A stretch of 37,266 nucleotides of DNA, from NCBI GenBank assembly GCA_038880255.1, contig JAVZSA010000010.1, positions 1 through 37,266 on the forward strand, read 5' to 3'. The position numbers and the translations under genes are program-made. Below the pieces are notes generated by a model. That model was not told the DNA's origin, ran no database searches, and saw only the letters and a program-made list of their open reading frames with translations. The DNA is from ARK-15 sp038880255. Lineage in GTDB: Archaea > Thermoplasmatota > Thermoplasmata > Thermoplasmatales > ARK-15. Each line of letters begins with the position of its first letter. Within the stretch, counting starts at the first letter, position 1. Below are positions 1 through 8,146 of this stretch, one piece after another.

Positions 1-1656
1 ACAAATCCAATGTCATATTACTTCGATTCACTCTGGGAATATGTGGCAATTAACGTTAATACAACATATATGGGATTCTTGCCTCCAGTGGCAGGTGTGT
101 TTGTAAGTCAACTTGATAATAAAACGCCTGATCCTGTTCTTGCATCATGGCTTGGTGTAACCACAAATACAACTGCCTGGGACTATGTTTACTATGGTTA
201 TGGAATAATGCTTAATAATTCATATGTGGTGAATGGAACAGGTTCCTATTATGTAACAGTAGGTGATGCAGGCTCTCCAATGGTTGATAGAATAAGTAAT
301 GTGTATGTAATACCATATGCATATACTTACTATCCACAGACACCAGGCATATATCCACCTGGAGTAATTGTGAATGGTAATTTCTATATGCAGGGAAGTG
401 AGTACATATCCTCACAACTTGCAGTTCAAAGAGCACCAGATTACAGGATTACAACATTCACAGTGAACAATCCATTCGGATTTTCAGCTGGGCAGATAAC
501 TGCTCAGGCAAAAGTTGTTAATGCTACGGATCAACCAGTTAACCATACTAAGGTTTGGTTCTACTCAAAAACTGGAATTCCATCAATAAAGTATATAGTA
601 AACAACATACCGACTTATTATACGGGAGTGAATTCTACTACAGATGTTAATGGAAGTGCCAATGTAACCATACCTTTAAGCAAAGTTGCATCATTGACAA
701 TAGCTGATTTATACATATATTGGAATAAAGGTACAAGTGTATGGGGAATGGCAGCAATTACACAGAATACACAGATAATATTGGTCCCGTACCAGATTAA
801 TGTATTTGCAACTGCTAGTACAAATTCTGTGATGTATGGTTCCTTAGTAACATTAAATGTGAATGTAAAGGATGCCACAGGATCTCCAATACCTGGAGCT
901 TTATTGTCGGTGAGTGCATCGGCAGGTAGTATTATAGGTCCGAATAAGGCTGATTCAAGTGGTAATGCTGTTTATACAGTCATTCCTGCAAATAGTACTG
1001 TTATGAATACGCCATATATTATAGATACAATTACAATAAAATCAACAATGACTGGCTACTATGGTGGACTCTATACATTCGTTATAATTGCATATTCTTC
1101 ATCGCCAACAGTATCAGTTAATAGTTTACTACCAAATCAAGTAATAACTACATCTAACTATTATGTGAATGGTACAGTATGGGATCCAGCTGGAATAAAG
1201 AGTGTTAAACTTTATCTTAACAACCCAAGCAATGTATACAATGCTTCTTTGATTGCAGGACCCAATGGTGAATACACATTCTCCAATCTAATATCTGGAT
1301 TTAATTCAGGCTTGAATGCAGTATTCGTAAGTGTTACAAATAATAATAATGTTACAACAATCTTACCAGTATTCTTCTATTATCAGCCGGTTACATACGT
1401 GAGCTCTGGATACTTCAATAACACTCTTTCAAGCAAATTAGGTGGATTATCCACACAATTTAATAATACATTAACTGGATACTTCAATAACACAATGGGT
1501 TATTCATCATTATTAATAGGACTCCTTGCATTTATAATAGCCATAGTTGCTCTTGTGCTTTCAATGAGAAAACCAAAACCACCTGAAGTAAAGAAAACAC
1601 CTGAAGAGAAAACATCTGAGGAAAAGAAAGAGGGTGGAGAAACACCACCTCAATAA
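1..1656 (+). CDS. Peptide ABC transporter substrate-binding protein, membrane-anchored (5'-partial)
   Basis: The frame is open from base 1 with no stop before the first ATG at 10, so the gene starts outside the window. What is visible (about 550 residues) looks like the end of a family 5 solute-binding domain, then beta-rich Ig-like modules (for example around residues 270-360 and 370-460 counted from the ATG at 10), a stalk with repeated FNNT units, one transmembrane helix (about 500-520) and a cytoplasmic tail rich in K, E and P. Many N-x-S/T sequons suggest an S-layer-side, glycosylated protein. The permease and ATPase genes directly downstream support peptide import. The SBP assignment rests mainly on context, since the core binding domain is largely cut off. 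A T-rich stretch follows the stop. Confidence 0.7.
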   Translation, partial: TNPMSYYFDSLWEYVAINVNTTYMGFLPPVAGVFVSQLDNKTPDPVLASWLGVTTNTTAWDYVYYGYGIMLNNSYVVNGTGSYYVTVGDAGSPMVDRISNVYVIPYAYTYYPQTPGIYPPGVIVNGNFYMQGSEYISSQLAVQRAPDYRITTFTVNNPFGFSAGQITAQAKVVNATDQPVNHTKVWFYSKTGIPSIKYIVNNIPTYYTGVNSTTDVNGSANVTIPLSKVASLTIADLYIYWNKGTSVWGMAAITQNTQIILVPYQINVFATASTNSVMYGSLVTLNVNVKDATGSPIPGALLSVSASAGSIIGPNKADSSGNAVYTVIPANSTVMNTPYIIDTITIKSTMTGYYGGLYTFVIIAYSSSPTVSVNSLLPNQVITTSNYYVNGTVWDPAGIKSVKLYLNNPSNVYNASLIAGPNGEYTFSNLISGFNSGLNAVFVSVTNNNNVTTILPVFFYYQPVTYVSSGYFNNTLSSKLGGLSTQFNNTLTGYFNNTMGYSSLLIGLLAFIIAIVALVLSMRKPKPPEVKKTPEEKTSEEKKEGGETPPQ

Positions 1657-1680
1657 TTTTTTAATTTTTTTATTTATTTT
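1657..1680 (+). terminator. T-rich archaeal-type terminator
   Basis: Three T runs follow the stop codon of the binding-protein gene directly and precede a 160-base AT-rich gap. T-rich tracts without a strong hairpin are the usual archaeal termination signal. Transcription may end or be attenuated here, so that binding protein and permeases are made in different amounts. Confidence 0.45.
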
Positions 1681-1773
1681 ATGAATTAATTTAAGAATTT
1701 ATATTCATAATAATTTAAAAAGAATAAAATTATATAATATTTTAAATTATTAAAAAATTTTTTTACGAAATCA

Positions 1774-1781
1774 TTAAATAC
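1774..1781 (+). promoter_or_regulatory. Candidate TATA box for the permease/ATPase operon
   Basis: TTAAATAC lies about 65 bases before the dppB start. It would place a transcript start near 1800 and leave a short leader carrying the ribosome binding site GAGAGGTGA (about 1825-1833) ahead of the ATG at 1842. The region is so AT-rich that this is only a candidate. Confidence 0.3.
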
Positions 1782-1841
1782 CATTAGGATTTTAAGTTAT
1801 TAATGGGTCACTTACCAAAATTTAGAGAGGTGAATTATTAA

Positions 1842-2858
1842 ATGGCTGGATTGCTTAGATATTATTTGGTGAGGACTTTACAATCAGTTGTTACTTATAT
1901 TATCATTGTGGCAGCAGTTTTTTGGCTTCTTTACCTATATCAACCAAATCCTTTAATTTTGTTGAATTTGAATCCTCAACTTACACCTTCTCAAAAAGAA
2001 TATTTGACTAACCTATTCGGTTTCAATAAACCACTTTGGGATAGATTTTTAATTTATATGTGGGATATGTTAACATTTCCCGTGTTCCCTCAAAACTTAG
2101 GTATTTCATATTATTATGTACAACCCGTATCCACTCTCCTAGCCCAAAGGGTACCAAGAACATTACTTCTATTTGGTGGTGCAACAATTATTGCCTATAT
2201 AATTGGTTATTTTGTAGGTACAATAATTGCATGGAGGAGAGGTGGAGTACTTGATGGAAGTAATGTTGTAATAGGCTTAGTGTTTTATAATATGCCTGTA
2301 TATTGGCTTGGTATGATATTTATATTCATATTTGCCTTCCAATTGCATCTTTTCCCATTAGCAAACTTTTATGATCCAACTGACAAAATATTAGGCCAGG
2401 TTGTAGGCACGCATCCTCCTTTAGGGATAGCATTATTAGATATTTTATGGCACACAGCATTACCAATGATAGTTCTTATACTGATTAGTTTTGCAGGTAC
2501 GGTCCTTTTGATGAGGACCTCTATGCTTGATGTACTTGGTGAAAATTATATAGATACGGCAATAGCAAAAGGTTTGAAAGAGAGGGATGTAGTTTTTAAA
2601 CATGCAGCTAGAAATGCACTTTTGCCTCTTGTAACCAGTTTTGTTATTTCTATGGCATTTGCAATTGGTGGGGGTGTATTAACTGAAACTGTATTTAGCT
2701 ATCAAGGTGTAGGGCTTCTTTTTATCCAAGCATTAGGTTTACTAGATTATCCTGTTGTAGAAGCCACAACCATAATAATAGCATTACTTGTTATAATATT
2801 TAATTGGATAGCTGATCTAATTTATGCATATTTGGATCCCAGAGTAAGAATTGCGTAG
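1842..2858 (+). CDS. dppB: Peptide ABC transporter permease, DppB/OppB type
   Basis: This 338-residue protein has the DppB layout: an N-terminal helix (about 10-31), a periplasmic-side loop with the conserved pattern of a large oligomeric pore, then five further helices. The EAA-type loop for ATPase contact lies around AKGLKERDVVFKHAARNALLP, near residues 245-265. It forms the heterodimeric membrane channel with the following DppC. The start has a good ribosome binding site (GAGAGGTGA). The TAG stop is followed at once by GGTGAG, which serves dppC, so the operon is tightly packed. Confidence 0.9.
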   Translation: MAGLLRYYLVRTLQSVVTYIIIVAAVFWLLYLYQPNPLILLNLNPQLTPSQKEYLTNLFGFNKPLWDRFLIYMWDMLTFPVFPQNLGISYYYVQPVSTLLAQRVPRTLLLFGGATIIAYIIGYFVGTIIAWRRGGVLDGSNVVIGLVFYNMPVYWLGMIFIFIFAFQLHLFPLANFYDPTDKILGQVVGTHPPLGIALLDILWHTALPMIVLILISFAGTVLLMRTSMLDVLGENYIDTAIAKGLKERDVVFKHAARNALLPLVTSFVISMAFAIGGGVLTETVFSYQGVGLLFIQALGLLDYPVVEATTIIIALLVIIFNWIADLIYAYLDPRVRIA

Positions 2859-2867
2859 GTGAGATAA

Positions 2868-5123
2868 ATGGCAGAGTCAAAAAAATGGAAAGAATCAAGA
2901 AGGGCTTTCAGAAGATCACTTAAAAGCGGATGGCAAATATATAAAAAGAGTAAAATTGGGTTAGTGGGTTTAGGAATTATTATTATGTTTGTAATAATGG
3001 CAGTATTTGCACAATTCCTTACTCCCTATACCCCTTCCTATACAGCCCCTTCCGTTGATATAATCAGGGGGGATATATATACCTATAATTTGACAAATCC
3101 CTCTGTATGGAATTATTCCCCTGTGGGAATAATTAATTATGTTACGGCTCCAGGAGCAAATATAAATTTAACATCTGTACTTATTTACAATAATCTTGGA
3201 GAAGCACAAGTATTTCCCATAGGGTACAATTATAGTTCTCAAAAAATATTGCAGTTATATTTAAAAAAGCCTTCCAATATTACTATACCTAAAGGAATAA
3301 CAAATCTTTATGAGACAGGAGCTTACATAAATTCCTTTTCTCTTGGGAATGTATATATAGCAAATAGTTCTAATGAATTTTATATACTAGATTCAAATTT
3401 TAAGGTGGTGAAAGATTTTACTTTACCATTTACAATACAATATAAATCAATATTTTATACAAATCCATTTATAATTCCTTCCGTAGGTCAATATTCATTA
3501 ATTTCCTTCTCTCATGGAAACGAGACAATACTTTTCCTATTTTATAATAGACAACTTAACTATTTTGGCATGCTAGTTCCAATTCATGAAAATCCACTAG
3601 CCAAGATCTATATAAACACAAGTGGAAATGTGATATTACCGCCTTTAATATACTTAAATCCAGATAATGTAAATAATGGGTATTTAAACACAAGTGAAAT
3701 TATAATCCCTACTAATAATTCCTTAGAGGCATATAATTTTCATATTAAGATGGATCCTGCATATTATCCATCTTATAATATTCCTAAAACTGTTACAAAT
3801 TTGACCTTTGCTTGGAAAGTTAATTATACAGATAGCCAAGGAGAAAAATTTAAGCCCGTATCCATTACATATGGTTATGATTGGGGTGATGGATACGGAA
3901 TACAGTCTACAGTTGTTTTAGGCACTTCAACAAATGAATTAATAGGTATTTCTAGGGCTGATGGAAGAATTATATATGATAAATATTTTGTTGTCTCAAA
4001 TCCATCCATTAGAGGCTATACATTGAAGGCTTTATATCCAACACAGAATGGATTGATATTTGCATATGCATCTTTAGGTGATAGAAGTCTAATAGCTACT
4101 GTAAATCCCTATACGGGAAATGTGGAGTCCAATGGCACTTTCTATAATATACTTGATGGAAATTTAAACTCTGTTCCAACGTATGATATAGGATCCAGTA
4201 GATATATTACAAGTACAAATTTAGACACAGTATACCTTCTTCAACCAAATTTAAAAATAAACCAAACATTTAGTATTTCTGGAGGCATGAAAACACCAAT
4301 CAATGGTTTAGGTAATGTTTTATCTTACACAGCTCAAATGGGTTATTATTATGGTACAATAACAGAAAATGGTAAATTGTACTTGCAGGAGACAATTGGA
4401 ACAAACATTGCACCTTTACCACCTGGGAAATATCCTAGTGGTAATACTTACATCCTTGGAACAGATGCATATGGTCATGATATTTGGACTTGGTTAGTTT
4501 ATGGTTCTAGGGCAGAGCTTGTTGTTGGTATTGTAGCTGCACTATCCTCAGTATTATTAGGTACTTTTCTAGGATTGATTTCAGGATTTTATGGTGGATG
4601 GGTTGATTCTCTAATAATGAGAATAACGGATATATTCCTCTCATTACCTGGTTTAGTCATAATGTTATTACTTGCCGCTTCTCTTGGACCAAGTATATGG
4701 AACATAATATTTGTTATTGCAATATTAAGTTGGTCTGGTATCACGAGGATTATAAGGGCCCAGGTACTTTCACTAAAAAGTAGAGCATTTATTGATGCTG
4801 CTAGAATTTCAGGTGCATCAAAATATAGATTAATGATGGTACATATATTCCCAAATGTCTTACCTCTTACATTCCTTTATATGAGTTTTGGTGTTAGCGG
4901 TGCCATAATAACCGAAGCTGCTTTAGCATTTCTGGGAATGGGAGATCCTCATGCAGTTACATGGGGAATGATGCTTCAATATTTGTGGACCACAGGACAT
5001 GTTCTTGATGCACCTTGGTGGTTACTTCCACCTGGAATTGCAATTACTTTACTATCATTATCATTCTATCTTGTTGGTAGGGCTTTTGATGAAGTAATAA
5101 ATCCAAGGTTAAGGAGGAGATAA
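2868..5123 (+). CDS. dppC: Peptide ABC transporter permease, DppC type, with large extracytoplasmic insertion
   Basis: This is a 751-residue permease; the DppC family is usually about 300. The first helix lies at about 31-52. The conserved GTDAYGHD motif, which normally follows soon after it, appears only at residue about 531. The family's five remaining helices and the EAA loop (ARISGASKYRLMMVHIFPN) follow in normal order. Between them are about 470 residues of beta-rich sequence with many N-x-S/T sequons. Repeated stretches of strand-turn-strand character suggest a propeller-like or jelly-roll fold outside the membrane, which is inference. The gene sits between dppB and dppD with normal spacing, so it is probably functional. 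The insert may help capture substrate or dock the anchored binding protein. Confidence 0.88.
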   Translation: MAESKKWKESRRAFRRSLKSGWQIYKKSKIGLVGLGIIIMFVIMAVFAQFLTPYTPSYTAPSVDIIRGDIYTYNLTNPSVWNYSPVGIINYVTAPGANINLTSVLIYNNLGEAQVFPIGYNYSSQKILQLYLKKPSNITIPKGITNLYETGAYINSFSLGNVYIANSSNEFYILDSNFKVVKDFTLPFTIQYKSIFYTNPFIIPSVGQYSLISFSHGNETILFLFYNRQLNYFGMLVPIHENPLAKIYINTSGNVILPPLIYLNPDNVNNGYLNTSEIIIPTNNSLEAYNFHIKMDPAYYPSYNIPKTVTNLTFAWKVNYTDSQGEKFKPVSITYGYDWGDGYGIQSTVVLGTSTNELIGISRADGRIIYDKYFVVSNPSIRGYTLKALYPTQNGLIFAYASLGDRSLIATVNPYTGNVESNGTFYNILDGNLNSVPTYDIGSSRYITSTNLDTVYLLQPNLKINQTFSISGGMKTPINGLGNVLSYTAQMGYYYGTITENGKLYLQETIGTNIAPLPPGKYPSGNTYILGTDAYGHDIWTWLVYGSRAELVVGIVAALSSVLLGTFLGLISGFYGGWVDSLIMRITDIFLSLPGLVIMLLLAASLGPSIWNIIFVIAILSWSGITRIIRAQVLSLKSRAFIDAARISGASKYRLMMVHIFPNVLPLTFLYMSFGVSGAIITEAALAFLGMGDPHAVTWGMMLQYLWTTGHVLDAPWWLLPPGIAITLLSLSFYLVGRAFDEVINPRLRRR

Positions 5124-5126
5124 AAG

Positions 5127-6128
5127 ATGGTATTGCTTTCTGTACAGGATCTTACTGTTCATTATAAAGTGAGCTCAGGTTGGGTAAAAGCTGTGGAAAA
5201 TGCATCTATTGAATTGGATGCAGGACAAACACTTGGCCTAGTGGGGGAGTCTGGAAGTGGAAAAACTACACTTGCTTATTCAATAATGCAACTTTTACCA
5301 AAAAATGCATATATAAAAGGAGGAAAAATTATATTTCAGGGTAAGGATTTACTTCAAATTTCAAAGAAAAGTGATGGTAGCCTTGATGTATTTAATGAAG
5401 AAATAAGAAAAATAAGATGGAAAGAAATATCGATGATATTTCAGGCGGCATTAAATGCATTCAATCCTGTTTACAAAGTGGGTGATCAAATAATAGAGGC
5501 TATAATGGCCCATAAGGAAATAAAATATGAGGAGGCGAGAAAGGAGGTAGAAGATCTTTACAAATTTGTTGGTATTCCATTAGATAGAATTGATAATTAT
5601 CCTCACGAATATAGTGGTGGCATGAAACAAAGGGCTATGATTGCAATGTCACTATCCCTAAAGCCTAAACTTGTTCTTGCAGATGAGCCTACAACTGCAC
5701 TTGATGTAATAACACAGGATAGAATATTACTTGAAATAAAGAAGCTTCAACAAGAAACAGGAATTTCAATGATTTTAATCACTCATGATGTTTCAGTTGT
5801 GGCGGAAACATCTGATAGGGTGGCAGTTATGTATGCTGGAAAAATAGTTGAAAAAGGATCGGTAGTGGAAGTTTTCAAGCATTATTCGCATCCATATACA
5901 GAGGGTTTAATGGCATCATTTCCAACAATAGTTGGAGAAAAGAAAAGATTAGCATCAATACCTGGTTCACCTCCAGATTTGGTCAATCCTCCAAAAGGTT
6001 GCAGATTCCATCCAAGATGCCCTTATGCTAAAGATATATGTATGGAACAGGAACCACCAATGGTGGAAATTTCACCTGGTCATTTTACAGCTTGCCATTT
6101 TGCAAAGGAACTATATGGAGGGAAGTAA
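5127..6128 (+). CDS. dppD: Peptide ABC transporter ATP-binding protein, DppD type
   Basis: This 333-residue cytoplasmic ATPase powers import. Walker A GESGSGKT is at 40-47, the signature SGGMKQR near 162-168, Walker B LVLADEP near 183-189 and the switch histidine in ITHD. The C-terminal oligopeptide-transporter extension carries the cysteine cluster CRFHPRCPYAKDIC plus a later Cys, which in related transporters holds a 4Fe-4S cluster. The ribosome binding site AGGAGGAGA lies 3-9 bases beyond the dppC coding end. It pairs with the next gene product to make the ATPase heterodimer. Confidence 0.92.
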   Translation: MVLLSVQDLTVHYKVSSGWVKAVENASIELDAGQTLGLVGESGSGKTTLAYSIMQLLPKNAYIKGGKIIFQGKDLLQISKKSDGSLDVFNEEIRKIRWKEISMIFQAALNAFNPVYKVGDQIIEAIMAHKEIKYEEARKEVEDLYKFVGIPLDRIDNYPHEYSGGMKQRAMIAMSLSLKPKLVLADEPTTALDVITQDRILLEIKKLQQETGISMILITHDVSVVAETSDRVAVMYAGKIVEKGSVVEVFKHYSHPYTEGLMASFPTIVGEKKRLASIPGSPPDLVNPPKGCRFHPRCPYAKDICMEQEPPMVEISPGHFTACHFAKELYGGK

Positions 6129-6129
6129 A

Positions 6130-7146
6130 ATGGCTGAAGTAATACTTAAAGTAGAAAACATGAAAAAATACTATGAACTTTCACGTGGTTTGTTATCATT
6201 TAAAAAGCCTGATGTGGTAAAGGCTGTGGATGGTGTAACCTTTGATCTTCATGAAAGTGAAATTATTAGTTTGGTGGGTGAAACAGGTTGTGGAAAAACT
6301 ACTACAGGTAGAGTAGTGGTGAAATTAGAAAATCCCACAGCAGGTAAGGTAGTATTCAAAGGAAAGGACATCACAAAATTGGAAGGTGAAGAGTTAAAGG
6401 AGTTTAGAAGAAGTGTTCAGATGATATTCCAGGATCCCTATGAATCATTAAATCCTAGGTTTACCATTTTTAAAACATTGGTTGAACCCTTAATTATAAA
6501 TGGTATTGGCGAAACATATGAGGAAAGGGTAGATCTAGCAGTAAAAGCACTTGAGGAAGCTGGATTAAAACCTGGTGAAGAGTATCTAGATAGGTATCCC
6601 CATGAGATTTCGGGTGGGCAGAGGCAAAGGGTAGCCATAGCCAGGGCATTGATAATAAATCCAAAGTTTATAGTAGCAGATGAGCCCGTATCCATGCTTG
6701 ATGTATCCATAAGATCTGGTGTATTAAATTTAATGCTCGATTTGAAAGAGAAATATAATTTACCAATTATTTTCATTACTCATGATATTGCTGTGGCAAG
6801 ATATATGAGTGATAGGATCTTAGTTATGTACTTGGGTAGAGTAGTAGAAGAAGGACCAACAGAAAGTGTAATATTTGATCCATTACATCCATATACTAGA
6901 GCTTTACTTAGTGCAGTTCCTGTACCGGATCCTGAGAGAAAGCATGTAAGAATTCCTATTATGGGAGATATTCCAAGTCCAATAAATCTACCACCGGGGT
7001 GCAGATTTGCCTCAAGATGTGTCTATTTTCAGAAAGGTGTATGCGATGTTAAAGATCCTGAACTAAGGGAAATTAAGAAAGGACATTTTGTGGCTTGTCA
7101 TTTTGTTGAAAAAATATTGAGTGGAGAAATGAAACCGACGAAATAA
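6130..7146 (+). CDS. dppF: Peptide ABC transporter ATP-binding protein, DppF type
   Basis: This 338-residue ATPase has Walker A GETGCGKT at 50-57, the signature ISGGQRQR, Walker B FIVADEP and the C-terminal family extension with cysteines (CRFASRCVYFQKGVC and a later Cys). I chose the ATG at 6130. The frame stays open for 35 codons upstream, but that part overlaps the end of dppD and reads as non-family sequence, whereas MAEVILKVEN matches a normal DppF start and has GGAGGG ahead of it. It is the last recognised gene of the transporter operon. Confidence 0.92.
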   Translation: MAEVILKVENMKKYYELSRGLLSFKKPDVVKAVDGVTFDLHESEIISLVGETGCGKTTTGRVVVKLENPTAGKVVFKGKDITKLEGEELKEFRRSVQMIFQDPYESLNPRFTIFKTLVEPLIINGIGETYEERVDLAVKALEEAGLKPGEEYLDRYPHEISGGQRQRVAIARALIINPKFIVADEPVSMLDVSIRSGVLNLMLDLKEKYNLPIIFITHDIAVARYMSDRILVMYLGRVVEEGPTESVIFDPLHPYTRALLSAVPVPDPERKHVRIPIMGDIPSPINLPPGCRFASRCVYFQKGVCDVKDPELREIKKGHFVACHFVEKILSGEMKPTK

Positions 7147-7151
7147 AAAAT

Positions 7152-7697
7152 ATGAAAATTATTAAAGGAAAAAATATAATTCTTATTATTTTTTCAATAT
7201 TTTCAATTTTTTTCTTAATATCAGGGATAATATCTTCACAGAATTATGCTAATGTATTGATTTATAGGAATAAAGTAATAAATGAAAATCCACAAAATGT
7301 AAGAGCTAATTTTTATGAAAAAAATAATACAATACTTCTTTCATTTTCATTCAAGAATCCATCGCCTTATTCAATTAATTTTTATTCTTTTACAACATTA
7401 TTTTATGTCAATAACACAACTGTATCTACATTTCAGAGAACTTACTATTATTTTGAAGAATTTCCAATTGAAGTAAAAAAATTTAGCGAATTAAATTTGA
7501 CTTTTTTCTCACCTGTATATCAAGATTATATACCTTTGGTAAAAAATTCTACAGTATTTAAAATATTAATTCAGATGGAGGTAAGATTTTCAGGATTCTC
7601 ATATTATTATGAAAATCCTGGTGAAAATTACAGCCCAGAAAGATATTATTTGACTGAAATGATAATGATGGAAATTGACTGGAGTGGTGAAGCATGA
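7152..7697 (+). CDS. Unrecognised single-pass membrane protein with extracytoplasmic beta domain
   Basis: This 181-residue protein has one N-terminal helix (about 8-28) that serves as signal anchor. The rest faces outward and is beta-rich, with a stretch (FSFKNPSPYSINFYSF, residues about 65-80) that recalls LEA14/WHy-like domains, where a similar 'NPxPy' segment occurs. That resemblance is weak. It starts 5 bases after dppF ends and overlaps the next gene by ATGA, so it is probably in the same transcript. No function is assigned. Base composition is even more AT-rich than the transporter genes. Confidence 0.7.
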   Translation: MKIIKGKNIILIIFSIFSIFFLISGIISSQNYANVLIYRNKVINENPQNVRANFYEKNNTILLSFSFKNPSPYSINFYSFTTLFYVNNTTVSTFQRTYYYFEEFPIEVKKFSELNLTFFSPVYQDYIPLVKNSTVFKILIQMEVRFSGFSYYYENPGENYSPERYYLTEMIMMEIDWSGEA

Positions 7698-8122
7698 AAT
7701 TATTGAAAATAATTTTAATTTCAATTTTAAATAGCTTTATAGTTTCATTATTTTTCTTTTCATTTTATTTTCCTAATATATCTTTTCCTCCAATCGGCGA
7801 TCTTTTAATGAATTTTTCATTTTTATTTCTCATATTTTCCATAGCAATAGGAACAATTACAGCTTTTTATTTAGATGAATTAAGTGAGGCATTTATTGCA
7901 ATATTGATTACAATGTTCATTTCCTATGGAATTTCTTTAGTTTATTATTCATTTCCCATTTTTTACGGCTTATACCCATTTGATATAACCTATTATTTTT
8001 TTATATATATTAAATTCACATTTCTTCCATTTTTCGCTGTTTTTTTTGGTCTAATTATAGGCCTAATACCGGGAGGTTTTTTAGCAGATCTTTACTATGC
8101 CAGGAGTAGAAAAATTTATTAA
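7694..8122 (+). CDS. Unrecognised four-helix integral membrane protein
   Basis: This 142-residue hydrophobic protein shows about four predicted helices (roughly 5-27, 35-57, 63-85 and 105-130) and a short basic C-terminus (YYARSRKIY) that suggests the end is cytoplasmic. It overlaps the preceding anchor protein by ATGA, implying translational coupling and possibly a two-protein complex. I recognise no family. It precedes lonB by 24 bases, so it may be co-transcribed with either neighbour. Confidence 0.65.
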   Translation: MKLLKIILISILNSFIVSLFFFSFYFPNISFPPIGDLLMNFSFLFLIFSIAIGTITAFYLDELSEAFIAILITMFISYGISLVYYSFPIFYGLYPFDITYYFFIYIKFTFLPFFAVFFGLIIGLIPGGFLADLYYARSRKIY

Positions 8123-8146
8123 TAAAAGCTAAATGGTAGGATCGGA

